Of a stretch of DNA of 64,000 nt, positions 1 to 9,555 are shown piece after piece. The stretch is from CAYSPT01 sp964432985. Lineage in GTDB: Bacteria; Muiribacteriota; CAYSPT01. The position numbers were made by a program, and so were the translations under genes. The notes under the pieces are model-generated. The model ran no database searches and was not told the origin of the DNA. It was given only the letters and a program-made list of their open reading frames with translations. Numbering within the stretch: the stretch's first letter is position 1; every line of letters starts with the position of its first letter. Where the stretch lies: the NCBI GenBank assembly GCA_964432985.1, contig CAYSPT010000025.1, positions 4,925 through 68,924 on the forward strand, written 5' to 3'.

Positions 1-1
1 G

Positions 2-2965
2 CAGCCGGGCGGTAAGCTCGAGAAACGACAGAAACGCAGGGGGGGCAAATCCCGCAAGTCCGCTTCTACCGGGGCGGCGCCATCCGCTGGGAGCGTTTCT
101 GAACTGCTGGACAGCAGCGGCGTCATTGTTCCCCCCACGAGAAGAATAGCTTTCTTGAGAGCACCTGACTATATCGTACGCCAGTACATTGAGGGGGACA
201 TATTCAAAGAGGAATCATACGAAATAAAGCAGCTAAGAAATCCCGCCGGTATCTTATCAATTTACCATCAGAATGATTACACCATCGAAATCACCACGGC
301 GGGATGGGAAGAGTTTTTTGTAGAGACGCTTGCCGGGATCATGTCCGATGAGTCGATAAGCATCGTTTACTTAAAAACCCATGGGGATATCGATGCGCTC
401 CTGGCGGAAATTTACGATATCGGAGCAGTGGATTTCACCAGAGACGACGAAACATACAGACAATCCAGGAAAAACCTGAGCGCACTGAGGAGAAGGGTTC
501 AAAGCCTGAGAGGCAAGTACGGCAGCGGCTCGATATCGGTCTATCTCAAGATGCGATCGGTGCTGTCTGAAAGAGACAGAACACAGTTGAACAAACACAT
601 CGCCCGGATTCCCGAACAGTTAAGGCACCTCTTGAAAGAACAGAGAAGGCTGGGCGTTATCGCCGTAACCGGCGAATTCTTCCAGAAAATACCGGGGAAA
701 AAGGCTCTTTTCATCCTGAGGGCATGCCACGGGGGCTCACTGGCCGGCAAGATAAAGGCGCGGGACATCCTGGCCTGCGACCCCAGATGCTTCACTTCAG
801 AATACATGTTCGTCCAGTCGGATTTGCAAAAAATCGCGCCGTATATTTTCAAGAAGATACAGCCGGGTCCGCTGAAACTAACAAAAGAGAATATGCGCAC
901 GTACGACATCATCACATCCTTCAAAAATCCCCCTGTCCTGCGCCCGGGGGTGGATATAAGAATTGAGCAAGGCATCATCGATCGCTACTACCCTCAGAAG
1001 GACAGGCTTCTTTCGATAAAGCTCTGGGGCCCCCAGGACCAGGCGGTTTCCCCTTCGCCCCACGTTGAATCCGCCGATGGAGACAGAATCATCTTCAACG
1101 CTCCGATGGACAACTCCGTACCCGCAGGTGACGTGGTAACAGTCACCTGCCGGGCTCATCCGGAAGAAGCCGCAAACCTGAAACCGAAATGGATTTCAGA
1201 CAGGGAAATAGCACTTCCCTGGAAAGGAAAACTATACACGGACTGGAAAGACTCGGACTTCTACGCAAACGGTAATCCCAAGGTGGATTATGACATCATC
1301 GTCGTGAAACACGGCGCCGCCAAAAGCAAGTTTTCCCACGTGCAGTTGTCGGGTAATCCCGACGGCGTTACCCGGAAATATTGCAGGATTAAAGAATGCT
1401 GGCGGGATCCTTGCCTTATCAAGTACAACGGCAACAGGCCAAAAACCGATTTCGTCTTCATGCTGCCGTGCATAAAGAAAGAAAAACCGGAGCCCGGACC
1501 GGGTCGGATAATCACCGGCGAGTGCGTGCAACACTTCCTCTACCCCGACAAGAACAACCATTACAACGACCTGCTTCTCGACGGAAACACCATCATTGAC
1601 GCCAAGAAAAGCTACGAGAAATACAGAAAGATAAAAATGGCCGATCCCTCGAAGAAAGCATCGCATTTCTCTTTCGGGAAGCACCAGTGCCTGGCGGCTT
1701 TCAAGAGTCACACCGCCTACGTCAGGGAAACCGTGAGGGACGAGCGATTCTATGAACTCTTCCACGACGGCTCGGTGGTGTATAAGGGGAAAGAGAAAGT
1801 AAAAGCTCTTCAGCTGTTCGGTGACCATATCATGTACTGGCTCGGGCGTAAGAAGCTGGTTTATGATGGAACAACGTTCGATGCCGGTAATGTGCGACAG
1901 AGCATTATGTCGACGACGTCCATGTTGAGCCTGAGCAAGAAGGGAGAGCTGAAACTCAACGGGAAAACGGTAGGAATGGCCCGGAGAGGCTCCACGATTA
2001 CCGGAATGAAGACAATACTGAGTTCCAACAAAAGTTACGAGCGTTACCCTTATGGATGCCTTCATCGCGACAACGGCAACCGAGCTTACTGTTTTAAGGA
2101 TGTGTATCTTTTCAGGGACAACGTGGCCTTCTTCGACACCAACGATCACGCCAGGCTTTACCTGGGCAAATCCGGGCAACAGCTGGATTTCGGCCAGGCT
2201 TTCGATATGTTTCTCTTCGGGAACCACGTTGTTGTCGTCAAGATGAACGAATATACCGATAAATCGGGCTCACACGGGTATCTGAGCATCGAGTATGACG
2301 GCCGGGACATGGGACCGGGGGAATATCCCATTATTTTTGGTGATCACCTCGCTTTTGCCACCTCAAGCAATCCCGTAACCAGAAAAGGCTTGAATTTCGA
2401 GCGCTCTGCAGAATACCTGTTCAGAAAAGAAAATGAGCCCTTCTTCCCCGATTACAAAAGGTTCGTTTTTCTGGACGGGAAATACTACGATGTGGCGGAA
2501 ACATTAAAACTGTCGCCCGCATATGACTACTCAATAACATCGTTGCGTTTTTTCGACGGACGGCTCGCTTTTCACCTCCATATCCGCGATATAACCGGGG
2601 GGGGACAGAAGATCCACATGATATATGACTGGAAAGATATGGGAGAAGTGAAAGAAGAGTATTTCCGCGTAAACAATCATGAAGTATACATAGAAAAGTC
2701 CAGCGGGAAAGATCATGTTGTATACGACGGAAAAGATCTCGGTCCAGGTTCACATCCGGTGATTTTCGGCAACCACATCGCCTACGAGACCGTAAGCTCC
2801 GAAAAAGGCAGACAGCTGGTGTTTGACGGTAAGGAATACCCAATCAATTCGTCTATGTACGCAAACTTGAGAGCCTGTTACAAATATTACCTGGAAAACA
2901 AAGTCCCCACGTCTCCCTTCGGTACGGTTGACTTCGCGGAAAAGAAGGAGGAGAAGGAGAGGTAG
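2..2965 (+). CDS. Unrecognised large protein with propeller-like C-terminal repeats, 5' end outside window
   Basis: The frame is already open at base 2, so the gene enters from outside and at least 987 codons are visible. A TTG at 155 is the first internal start-like codon, but the basic, serine-rich stretch before it reads as protein. No known family is recognised. The first ~300 visible residues look globular. The C-terminal half repeats a YDGKDLGPGSHPVIFGNH-type motif (near 2295-2360 and 2715-2790) plus weaker DGK and FGNH echoes, which suggests beta-propeller or beta-sandwich blades. The kinase gene begins about 70 bases after the stop, so the two may be co-transcribed and this protein could be a partner or substrate of the kinase; that is inference. 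No signal peptide can be judged because the N-terminus is missing. Confidence 0.7.
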   Translation, partial: QPGGKLEKRQKRRGGKSRKSASTGAAPSAGSVSELLDSSGVIVPPTRRIAFLRAPDYIVRQYIEGDIFKEESYEIKQLRNPAGILSIYHQNDYTIEITTAGWEEFFVETLAGIMSDESISIVYLKTHGDIDALLAEIYDIGAVDFTRDDETYRQSRKNLSALRRRVQSLRGKYGSGSISVYLKMRSVLSERDRTQLNKHIARIPEQLRHLLKEQRRLGVIAVTGEFFQKIPGKKALFILRACHGGSLAGKIKARDILACDPRCFTSEYMFVQSDLQKIAPYIFKKIQPGPLKLTKENMRTYDIITSFKNPPVLRPGVDIRIEQGIIDRYYPQKDRLLSIKLWGPQDQAVSPSPHVESADGDRIIFNAPMDNSVPAGDVVTVTCRAHPEEAANLKPKWISDREIALPWKGKLYTDWKDSDFYANGNPKVDYDIIVVKHGAAKSKFSHVQLSGNPDGVTRKYCRIKECWRDPCLIKYNGNRPKTDFVFMLPCIKKEKPEPGPGRIITGECVQHFLYPDKNNHYNDLLLDGNTIIDAKKSYEKYRKIKMADPSKKASHFSFGKHQCLAAFKSHTAYVRETVRDERFYELFHDGSVVYKGKEKVKALQLFGDHIMYWLGRKKLVYDGTTFDAGNVRQSIMSTTSMLSLSKKGELKLNGKTVGMARRGSTITGMKTILSSNKSYERYPYGCLHRDNGNRAYCFKDVYLFRDNVAFFDTNDHARLYLGKSGQQLDFGQAFDMFLFGNHVVVVKMNEYTDKSGSHGYLSIEYDGRDMGPGEYPIIFGDHLAFATSSNPVTRKGLNFERSAEYLFRKENEPFFPDYKRFVFLDGKYYDVAETLKLSPAYDYSITSLRFFDGRLAFHLHIRDITGGGQKIHMIYDWKDMGEVKEEYFRVNNHEVYIEKSSGKDHVVYDGKDLGPGSHPVIFGNHIAYETVSSEKGRQLVFDGKEYPINSSMYANLRACYKYYLENKVPTSPFGTVDFAEKKEEKER

Positions 2966-3037
2966 TACCCTCCTATTATCCCTGCATCCAACAAAGCCCG
3001 CTTGCAGAAGTCCCGTCAAATCTGCTTTAATGGTTGC

Positions 3038-6000
3038 ATGGACGCACTGGGAGAAATTCTGCTCGAGTTGGAAAACCCTCTGGAAACAACCAGGGCCCGG
3101 GCGGTTATCAACCTGGTCAGATACAATCACGAAAAAGCCATTCCGCACCTGGAGCGGGCAGCGAACAAGGATGAGAGTCCCCAGGTCCGTTACCTGGCCC
3201 GAAAAGGGCTTAAACTACTGAGGGACCGGGCTCTGGAGGAAGACCAGGGACAGGGGAAAACCGAGTTTCTGGCGGCCGATGTAGCGCATGCCGTTTCCAC
3301 GCTGGTCACCTCCGCCGACGCCAACGACCGGCGCAACGGATTCAAACTGGCGGCCAACCTCAACAACCCGGAACTCTACCCGATGCTCGAAGAAGCCTAC
3401 GATAAGGAAGACGCCCTGTTTCTGAAACCGATGATGGTCCACATCATGGCCATAATCGGTGGGCAAAAGGCCCGCAGGCATGTGGAAGCGGCACTGGGTA
3501 GTCCCGAGCACCGTCTCCGCGCCTCAGCGGTGGAAGCCGCCGCCCTGCTGCAAGACAAAATGCTTCTGAACAAGGTTGTCCCCCTGCTCCGGGACGACGA
3601 CCATCGGGTGGCGGCCAACGCCGCGTTGGCCCTGAAGGATTACGGTTCCATCCGGATGATGGAAACCCTTGACTCCATGCTCGCGTCCGAGGACGTCAAC
3701 CGGCGGGATTCGGCTGTCTATGCCCTGTCGGAAATGCGAGACGACATGTCATTGCCTCTCCTGGTCAAGGCTAGCCGCGACCCGGTCAAGAGCGTACGCG
3801 CCAAGGCGGAAAAGGGACTGGAGAACCTGGCGGCGGAAGGTTCTGTGCCCGCAGCGGAAATTCTCCAAAAGATCCGCTCGGAAGACGATGAAGATCTGAC
3901 CGATTTCTTCGTCCTGGCCGGGGCCGATTCCGCTACCAGCTACCTGGCACACGAAGATTTCAGCGTTCGCCTCAAGGCGGTAAAGGACATCCTCAAAGCC
4001 GACGACCGTACAAGGCTTCCCGCCGTCAAGGAAGCCCTCGGCGCAGAGAGCGACACGTTTGTCAAATCTTCCCTGGTCCGGGCCATTGGAGAACTGGGAA
4101 GTGAAGATGATTTAGAGACCATTATCCCCTTTCTTATAGATCGTGAACCACGGGTCCGGGCCAACGCAGTGGAGGCCACCGGAATACTCACCAGCAGCGA
4201 GGAATGGCTGACTAAACTTCTCCCTTCCCTCAGGGACAGCAACAACCGGGTCAGAGCCAACGCCGCGGTTGCCCTCAAGGATTCCCACCCTCTGGAAGCA
4301 ATGGGCACTCTCAGGGAAATGGCAGCGGAATCTGATGTGCGAATGAAGCTGAGCGCAGCCTATGCCTGTCTTGAAATAGGCACCGATCCGGCGGCGGCCA
4401 TCCTGGGAAACCTGGCCCGTGAGCGTGACCTGAGAGTATCAGAAAAAGCCCTCACCGCTCTAGCTATGCTGCAGGATCGAGGGAACCAGGCCGCCAACCG
4501 TATAATAACCAAACTGGAGGAAACGCAGGAAGGGCTTATTTCCACGGATTCCTTCGTGGCGTTCGATGATGGTTCAGTCATCCAGCTGTCACCGGACTCG
4601 CCACCCGCGACCCTGGATGCCGGTCCTCCCCCGGCCGATGAAGCGTCCTTCGCCTCTTCCCTCAAGCTGGAGTACAACCTGAAGGCCGGCGTTGAGCTTC
4701 CAAAACCGCTACCCTCTGAAGAAAGACCACCCTCCTCCCGTGAAAGAGTATTCGACGGGAGAGCTGATCATCCCACTCTCACATCGGGTATCCGCACCCG
4801 CCTGGGTTCGAAAACAGACAAGTACGTCCTGGCCGGTGAAGTGGGCCGGGGCGGCATGGGAATCATCCTCAACGCCTTCGATACCGACATCCGCCGCGAG
4901 GTGGCCATGAAGATCATCACCGGACGCCGCAGCGAAGCCCGGGAGTTTTTGGAGCGGTTCGTTGAAGAAGCACAGGTCCAGGGGCAGCTCGAGCATCCCA
5001 ATATATGTCCCGTCCACGACCTGGGAGTGGATCCCAACGGCCGCATCTACTTCACCATGAAGATGGTCAAGGGCTCTTCCCTGGCGGAAATGATCAAGGA
5101 GACCCGCCGGGACGAGTCAATGGAAGACCCGCGCTGGCTGACGGAAGTTTTGAACATCTTTTTGAAGATATGCGACGGGATTGCCTTTTCCCACTCACGG
5201 GGAGTCATTCACCGCGACTTGAAACCCGACAACATCATGATTGGAGACTTCGGGGAGGTCTACGTCATGGATTGGGGGCTGGCCAAAATAGTGGGAACGG
5301 AAGACGTTCACCATGACGAATTGATAATTACCGACCGCTCGGAAAACGTGCTGGAGATGAAAACCATGACCGGTTCCGTGGTGGGAACACCGGCCTATAT
5401 GCCACCCGAGCAGTCGAAAGGCGTCGTGGAGGAGATGGATGAGCGTTCCGATATCTACTCCCTGGGGGCGCTGCTGTACGAGCTGCTCACCCTCGAGCAT
5501 CCTTTCACGGGGAAAACCCCCTGGGACATCATGGAGAAGGTCAACTCCGAGCAGCCTGAACCACCGGGTTTGCGGACTCCCCAGCGCCGTATACCGCCGG
5601 AACTGGACGCGGTAGTGCTCAAATGCCTGGAAAAGGACAAGGACGACCGGTACCAGTCAGTGCGGGAACTCAAGCAGGAAATTGAACTTTTCCTGTCCGG
5701 GAGGCCCATCGGGGCCATGGAGTACAGCCTGTGGCAGGTCTGCAAGAAGTGGGTCGGGCGCAACCGGGTGCTGGCCTCCTCCATCCTGGCGGTGCTGCTG
5801 GTCATTGTAACGTCTGCAGCAGTGGCCTATTTCAACATGTCCCGGTCCAGGACAAGCGAGGCAAACGCCCGGGTGCAGGCGGAACAACAGAAACAAATCG
5901 CCGAGAAAAACGAGCAGGCGGCCAAGGAAGCACAGAATCAGACCGAAAAGCAATGGGCCAGGGCCGAAGTACAGAAACGGGAAGCGGACAAGCTGCGGGC

Positions 6001-8080
6001 GCAGGCCTTCGAGCAGAAAAAGAAAGCCGAGCAGAACCGCGAACTGGCGGAGACAAAAATGCGGGAAGCCCAGGTACAGATGACCATTGCCCAGAAAAAC
6101 CTCCTGGAAAGCAGGCTAAGTCAGGCACGGTTTCTGAGCGAGCGTAATGAGCCCGGTGAGGCGGTCAAAGAACTGCGCGCTATCCGGCAGGACATGGAAG
6201 ACCACCTGGTTCCCCCGTTCCCCTTCGTGGATCTCCTCACCTGGAAAGCCAGTCACATCGATGGACGTTCCATACGCGTAGTGGACGCTCTTGAGAAGCA
6301 TATTGCTTTGAAGGGCCCGATCTCCTGCGTTGCCATCAACCCGGCCGGTACCATGGCAGCGGCAGGAGACAGCACCGGCCGGTTGGTCATCTGGGACCTT
6401 GAAAAAAAATCGGCCAGTGTTTTGAAACAACACGATAATTCCATCACCGGCCTGACATTCAGCCCCGACGGAAAACGGCTCGCTTTCGGCGACACCAACC
6501 TGACGGTCAGCCTCTGGGATGTCGCAGCCGGGAAGTTGCTCTTTGATATCGTTCCCCACCTCGAGATAACAGCCAACCAATTCCAGGACACCATCAATAC
6601 TCTGGCCTTCAGCCCCGATGGAAAAGTCCTGGCCTTCGGCACCACCTGCGACACCCTGGTGCACCTGTATGATCTTGAGCACAACCGCGAGTTGGAAGCG
6701 CTCACCGGACACCTGGAGTGTGTATACTCGGTAGCGTTCAGTCCCGACGGACGTCTGCTGGCGTCGGGAAGCCGTGACAAACAACTGACCGTCTGGGACA
6801 TGNNNNNNNNNNNNNNNNNNNNNNNNNNNNNNNNNNNNNNNNNNNNNNNNNNNNNNNNNNNNNNNNNNNNNNNNNNNNNNNNNNNNNNNNNNNNNNNNNN
6901 NNGGTTCTGGGACCTGATAGAGAATGAGGAGATGGCATCATTCAAGGAACATGTTCTCAATGGCCAGAAAAAACGTGTCAACTCAGTCGTCTTTTCCCCT
7001 GACGGCCGCCGCGTTCTGTCGGGAGGAGCGGACGGCTCGGTGAAGCTCTGGTCACTCGAGCCCGGGCAGCATCTGAGGACGTTCTCCATCTCCACCTTCA
7101 ACGTAGCCAGGCTGGCCTTCAGCCCGGACAGCAAAACCCTGGCGGTGGGAACCCGCGCGGACCTGCTCGTGCCCATTCTCCTGCTCGATATCGATACGGG
7201 GGAATGGCGGGGAAATCTGGCCGGTCACTCCGGAAGCGCCGAAGCCCTGGATTTCAGCCCCGACGGGAAACTGCTGGCTTCCGGCGGCAAGAACAGCACG
7301 TTTAGAATCTGGAAGTTGCCGGAGCAGAGCTGCCTGGCCGCGGTCAACATTGAAAAAGAGCGTCCGGAAGAAACCATATCCATCCTGTTTGGGAAAGTCC
7401 TTTCGCGATATGTCACCGGTTCGGTGCAAACCCACCAGGACCTGGTGTGTGACGTCTCGTTCAGCCCCGACGGGAAACTGGTAGCGGCCGGGGTCAGCAA
7501 TGGTATGATCAAGTTCTGGGACGTGGCCGAACAGAAGATCACCCATACCTACACCGACTGCAAGGCCGCTATTACCACGGCCACATTCAGCCCCAGGGGG
7601 CACCTTCTGGCCGCCGCTGGCTGGGAAAATGACATATTTTTGTGGGATACCCGGACGAACAAGTTGATAACCCGCTTGAAGGGACACAGCCAGCCCGTCA
7701 GATTCATCACTTTCAGCGCAGATGGCAGACTGTTGGCTTCCACAAGCTTAGATGGTACCATCATGCTCTGGGATATTGACAAGATGCAGGGTGTGGGTAT
7801 CTTCAGAGGGCATGTGGAAGGCGTCAGGACAGCCGCCTTCAGCCCCGACGGGCGGCTTCTGGCCACGGGCAGCATGGATTCCAACATTATGCTCTGGGAT
7901 GTCCGCACAAAGCAGCACCTGTTTACCCTCAAGGGACACCAGGGCATCGTCGTGTCGGTGGTGTTCAGCCCCGACGGCAGGCTGATGGCCTCGGGAGGAT
8001 TCGACCACACGGTAAAAATCTGGCAGTTCGGTGACGCTCTCAAACCGTTCGATGTCGAGTGGACACCGATACCAAAGTAA
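3038..8080 (+). CDS. HEAT-repeat / Ser-Thr protein kinase / WD40 fusion protein
   Basis: A 1680-residue membrane-anchored Hanks-type kinase. Residues ~1-500 are HEAT repeats (many R.NA..AL-type helices). The kinase domain is at ~590-890: glycine loop GRGGMG, VAMKII lysine, HRDLKPDN catalytic loop, DWG instead of DFG, then GTPAYMPPEQ. One transmembrane helix follows at ~907-930 and an acidic/basic coiled coil at ~935-1040. From ~1085 there are at least 13 WD40 blades carrying FSPDGR.LASG-type motifs, enough for two seven-blade propellers. The 100-N gap at 6803-6902 lies inside the WD40 region and removes about one blade; the frame happens to continue but this is unproven. ATG 3038 is chosen; TTG 3002 is in frame upstream, and neither has a good ribosome site. 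Substrate unknown; the repeats are probably protein-binding surfaces either side of the membrane. The cyclase gene starts 22 bases downstream. Confidence 0.9.
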   Translation: MDALGEILLELENPLETTRARAVINLVRYNHEKAIPHLERAANKDESPQVRYLARKGLKLLRDRALEEDQGQGKTEFLAADVAHAVSTLVTSADANDRRNGFKLAANLNNPELYPMLEEAYDKEDALFLKPMMVHIMAIIGGQKARRHVEAALGSPEHRLRASAVEAAALLQDKMLLNKVVPLLRDDDHRVAANAALALKDYGSIRMMETLDSMLASEDVNRRDSAVYALSEMRDDMSLPLLVKASRDPVKSVRAKAEKGLENLAAEGSVPAAEILQKIRSEDDEDLTDFFVLAGADSATSYLAHEDFSVRLKAVKDILKADDRTRLPAVKEALGAESDTFVKSSLVRAIGELGSEDDLETIIPFLIDREPRVRANAVEATGILTSSEEWLTKLLPSLRDSNNRVRANAAVALKDSHPLEAMGTLREMAAESDVRMKLSAAYACLEIGTDPAAAILGNLARERDLRVSEKALTALAMLQDRGNQAANRIITKLEETQEGLISTDSFVAFDDGSVIQLSPDSPPATLDAGPPPADEASFASSLKLEYNLKAGVELPKPLPSEERPPSSRERVFDGRADHPTLTSGIRTRLGSKTDKYVLAGEVGRGGMGIILNAFDTDIRREVAMKIITGRRSEAREFLERFVEEAQVQGQLEHPNICPVHDLGVDPNGRIYFTMKMVKGSSLAEMIKETRRDESMEDPRWLTEVLNIFLKICDGIAFSHSRGVIHRDLKPDNIMIGDFGEVYVMDWGLAKIVGTEDVHHDELIITDRSENVLEMKTMTGSVVGTPAYMPPEQSKGVVEEMDERSDIYSLGALLYELLTLEHPFTGKTPWDIMEKVNSEQPEPPGLRTPQRRIPPELDAVVLKCLEKDKDDRYQSVRELKQEIELFLSGRPIGAMEYSLWQVCKKWVGRNRVLASSILAVLLVIVTSAAVAYFNMSRSRTSEANARVQAEQQKQIAEKNEQAAKEAQNQTEKQWARAEVQKREADKLRAQAFEQKKKAEQNRELAETKMREAQVQMTIAQKNLLESRLSQARFLSERNEPGEAVKELRAIRQDMEDHLVPPFPFVDLLTWKASHIDGRSIRVVDALEKHIALKGPISCVAINPAGTMAAAGDSTGRLVIWDLEKKSASVLKQHDNSITGLTFSPDGKRLAFGDTNLTVSLWDVAAGKLLFDIVPHLEITANQFQDTINTLAFSPDGKVLAFGTTCDTLVHLYDLEHNRELEALTGHLECVYSVAFSPDGRLLASGSRDKQLTVWDMXXXXXXXXXXXXXXXXXXXXXXXXXXXXXXXXXXFWDLIENEEMASFKEHVLNGQKKRVNSVVFSPDGRRVLSGGADGSVKLWSLEPGQHLRTFSISTFNVARLAFSPDSKTLAVGTRADLLVPILLLDIDTGEWRGNLAGHSGSAEALDFSPDGKLLASGGKNSTFRIWKLPEQSCLAAVNIEKERPEETISILFGKVLSRYVTGSVQTHQDLVCDVSFSPDGKLVAAGVSNGMIKFWDVAEQKITHTYTDCKAAITTATFSPRGHLLAAAGWENDIFLWDTRTNKLITRLKGHSQPVRFITFSADGRLLASTSLDGTIMLWDIDKMQGVGIFRGHVEGVRTAAFSPDGRLLATGSMDSNIMLWDVRTKQHLFTLKGHQGIVVSVVFSPDGRLMASGGFDHTVKIWQFGDALKPFDVEWTPIPK
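6803..6902. other. Assembly gap (100 N) inside WD40 repeats
   Basis: Exactly 100 N, the usual placeholder for a gap of unknown size. It interrupts near-identical WD40 blades of the kinase gene, a typical place for assembly to fail. Confidence 0.99.
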
Positions 8081-8102
8081 CTTTTCAGGAGATGATACCG
8101 CT

Positions 8103-9230
8103 ATGTACACCGAAGATGAAATCGAAGCCATCGTTTCAGAAAACCAGTACATGAAGAACAAGCTGCGGCTCCTGGAGGGAGGACTTCCGGGAGGATCGAT
8201 GTTTTCCGTGTCCAGGAGGCGGAAGGACGCCAAGTCCATTTCCGGCCTCAAAGAGGCCTATATGGTGTTTGACCGGCACCAGATCATAGTTCAGGTCAAC
8301 TCGAAAATGTGCCAGCTTCTGGGTGTCAGCAAAGAGGATGTCATCGAAAGAAAGACCATCTCCGATATAGACAACATACCCTGGGCTCCAAGCATTTTCG
8401 GTACGCTCATACAGGAATCGAAAATGGCCGGACAGGAAATCGAGTTTGAAATCGAACAGGAAACCATCGGTACCGGGAAGAAGTGGTACACCTTCAGAAT
8501 GATGGCTTCCAGTTCCGGCGGGACGGTGGTGGTTGATGATGTCAGCGAGAAAAAGAACATTCTGGCCAGCTTCAGCCGGTATGTTTCTCCCACACTCATC
8601 GAGAAGATGCAGGACATGGAAGAGGACTTTTTCCGGACCGACCGCTATGTCATGACCGTCCTGTTCGCCGATTTGCGTGGATTCACCACGGTCTGTTCCC
8701 GACTTTCCCCGGACGATGTGAAACAGATGATAAACGAGTTTCTGACCGCCGCCATCGATGTCATCGACCTGCATGGTGCTACGGTAGACAAGATTGTCGG
8801 GGATGAAGTGATGGCCCTGTTCGGTGCTCCAATTCGCTACGAGGACCACGCTCTGCGGGCACTGGAGGTGGCTATCGAGCTGCAAAAAACCCATAAACGG
8901 GTGATCAACCGGTGGGAATCCAGAGGACTCCAGGCCCCTCCCCTGGGAGTGGGCATAAACTCGGGAGATATGGTGGTTGGCAATATCGGGTGCAACACCC
9001 GGGTCGATTACACGGTGCTGGGGCACAATGTCAACCTGGCCGCCCGCCTCTGCTCCCACGCCGGTGGAGGAGAAATCCTGGTGTCTATGCAGACCGTGGA
9101 GGCGGTTAAACGCTACCTTAAAACCCATCCCGACACCACGCCGCCGCCATTGAACTTCAAGAAAGCAGGCGAGATCAAGGTCAAGGGAGTCGGTACGCCG
9201 GTCCCGGTGGTCAAACTGTTGACGCAATGA
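8103..9230 (+). CDS. PAS-domain class III adenylate/guanylate cyclase
   Basis: A 375-residue soluble protein making a cyclic nucleotide from an NTP. An N-terminal coiled segment leads to a PAS-like sensor (~48-150), then the cyclase homology domain. Metal aspartates are D190 (FADLRGFTT) and D234 (KIVGDEVMALFGAP). The purine-selecting pair is K230 and T304 (DYTVLGHNVNLAARL), with transition-state residues N311 and R315. Lys with Thr rather than Asp places it in class IIIb, mostly adenylate cyclases, some of which respond to bicarbonate (family knowledge). ATG 8103 is used because an AGGAG sits at 8087-8091. It lies 22 bases after the kinase gene, so co-expression is likely. A protein with two cyclic-nucleotide-binding domains is encoded about 3.7 kb away at 12941-13900 and is a plausible receptor. 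Confidence 0.92.
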   Translation: MYTEDEIEAIVSENQYMKNKLRLLEGGLPGGSMFSVSRRRKDAKSISGLKEAYMVFDRHQIIVQVNSKMCQLLGVSKEDVIERKTISDIDNIPWAPSIFGTLIQESKMAGQEIEFEIEQETIGTGKKWYTFRMMASSSGGTVVVDDVSEKKNILASFSRYVSPTLIEKMQDMEEDFFRTDRYVMTVLFADLRGFTTVCSRLSPDDVKQMINEFLTAAIDVIDLHGATVDKIVGDEVMALFGAPIRYEDHALRALEVAIELQKTHKRVINRWESRGLQAPPLGVGINSGDMVVGNIGCNTRVDYTVLGHNVNLAARLCSHAGGGEILVSMQTVEAVKRYLKTHPDTTPPPLNFKKAGEIKVKGVGTPVPVVKLLTQ

Positions 9231-9346
9231 ATACGTGTGTGTGTCCACTGTGCGGAACATCGTTTAAAAGTGAAATGACGCTGGAAGCACACCAGCAGCT
9301 TCGCCGGGAAACACACTGGTTTACCTTGAATACTCGGTCGCATTGA
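9227..9346 (+). CDS. Mini-protein with C2H2-like zinc finger
   Basis: A 39-residue ORF whose ATG overlaps the cyclase stop (ATGA), the usual arrangement for translational coupling. Its sequence fits a single zinc finger: CPLC (Cys6, Cys9), Phe13, Leu19, His22 and His30. The spacing matches the classical C2H2 pattern except for a longer gap of seven residues between the histidines. No family is recognised and the ORF is short, so chance cannot be excluded. If real it could be a small regulator expressed with the cyclase. Confidence 0.4.
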   Translation: MNTCVCPLCGTSFKSEMTLEAHQQLRRETHWFTLNTRSH

Positions 9347-9555
9347 CACTTGATTTGATAACCTCCACAGGAATCTGCCACCATAGTTTCCACATGGACG
9401 ATTCGGCTTGATGCCGCACGCCGGCGCTGTACGATGGTCCTTTTGACGGAAATCTNNNNNNNNNNNNNNNNNNNNNNNNNNNNNNNNNNNNNNNNNNNNN
9501 NNNNNNNNNNNNNNNNNNNNNNNNNNNNNNNNNNNNNNNNNNNNNNNNNNNNNNN
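9347..9555. other. Short non-coding stretch and assembly gap (100 N at 9456-9555)
   Basis: About 109 readable bases follow the zinc-finger ORF with no supported gene, then exactly 100 N. The start of the next gene is lost in the gap. An ATG at 9434 opens a frame into the N run, but whether it belongs to the downstream gene cannot be told because the gap size is unknown. Confidence 0.9.
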
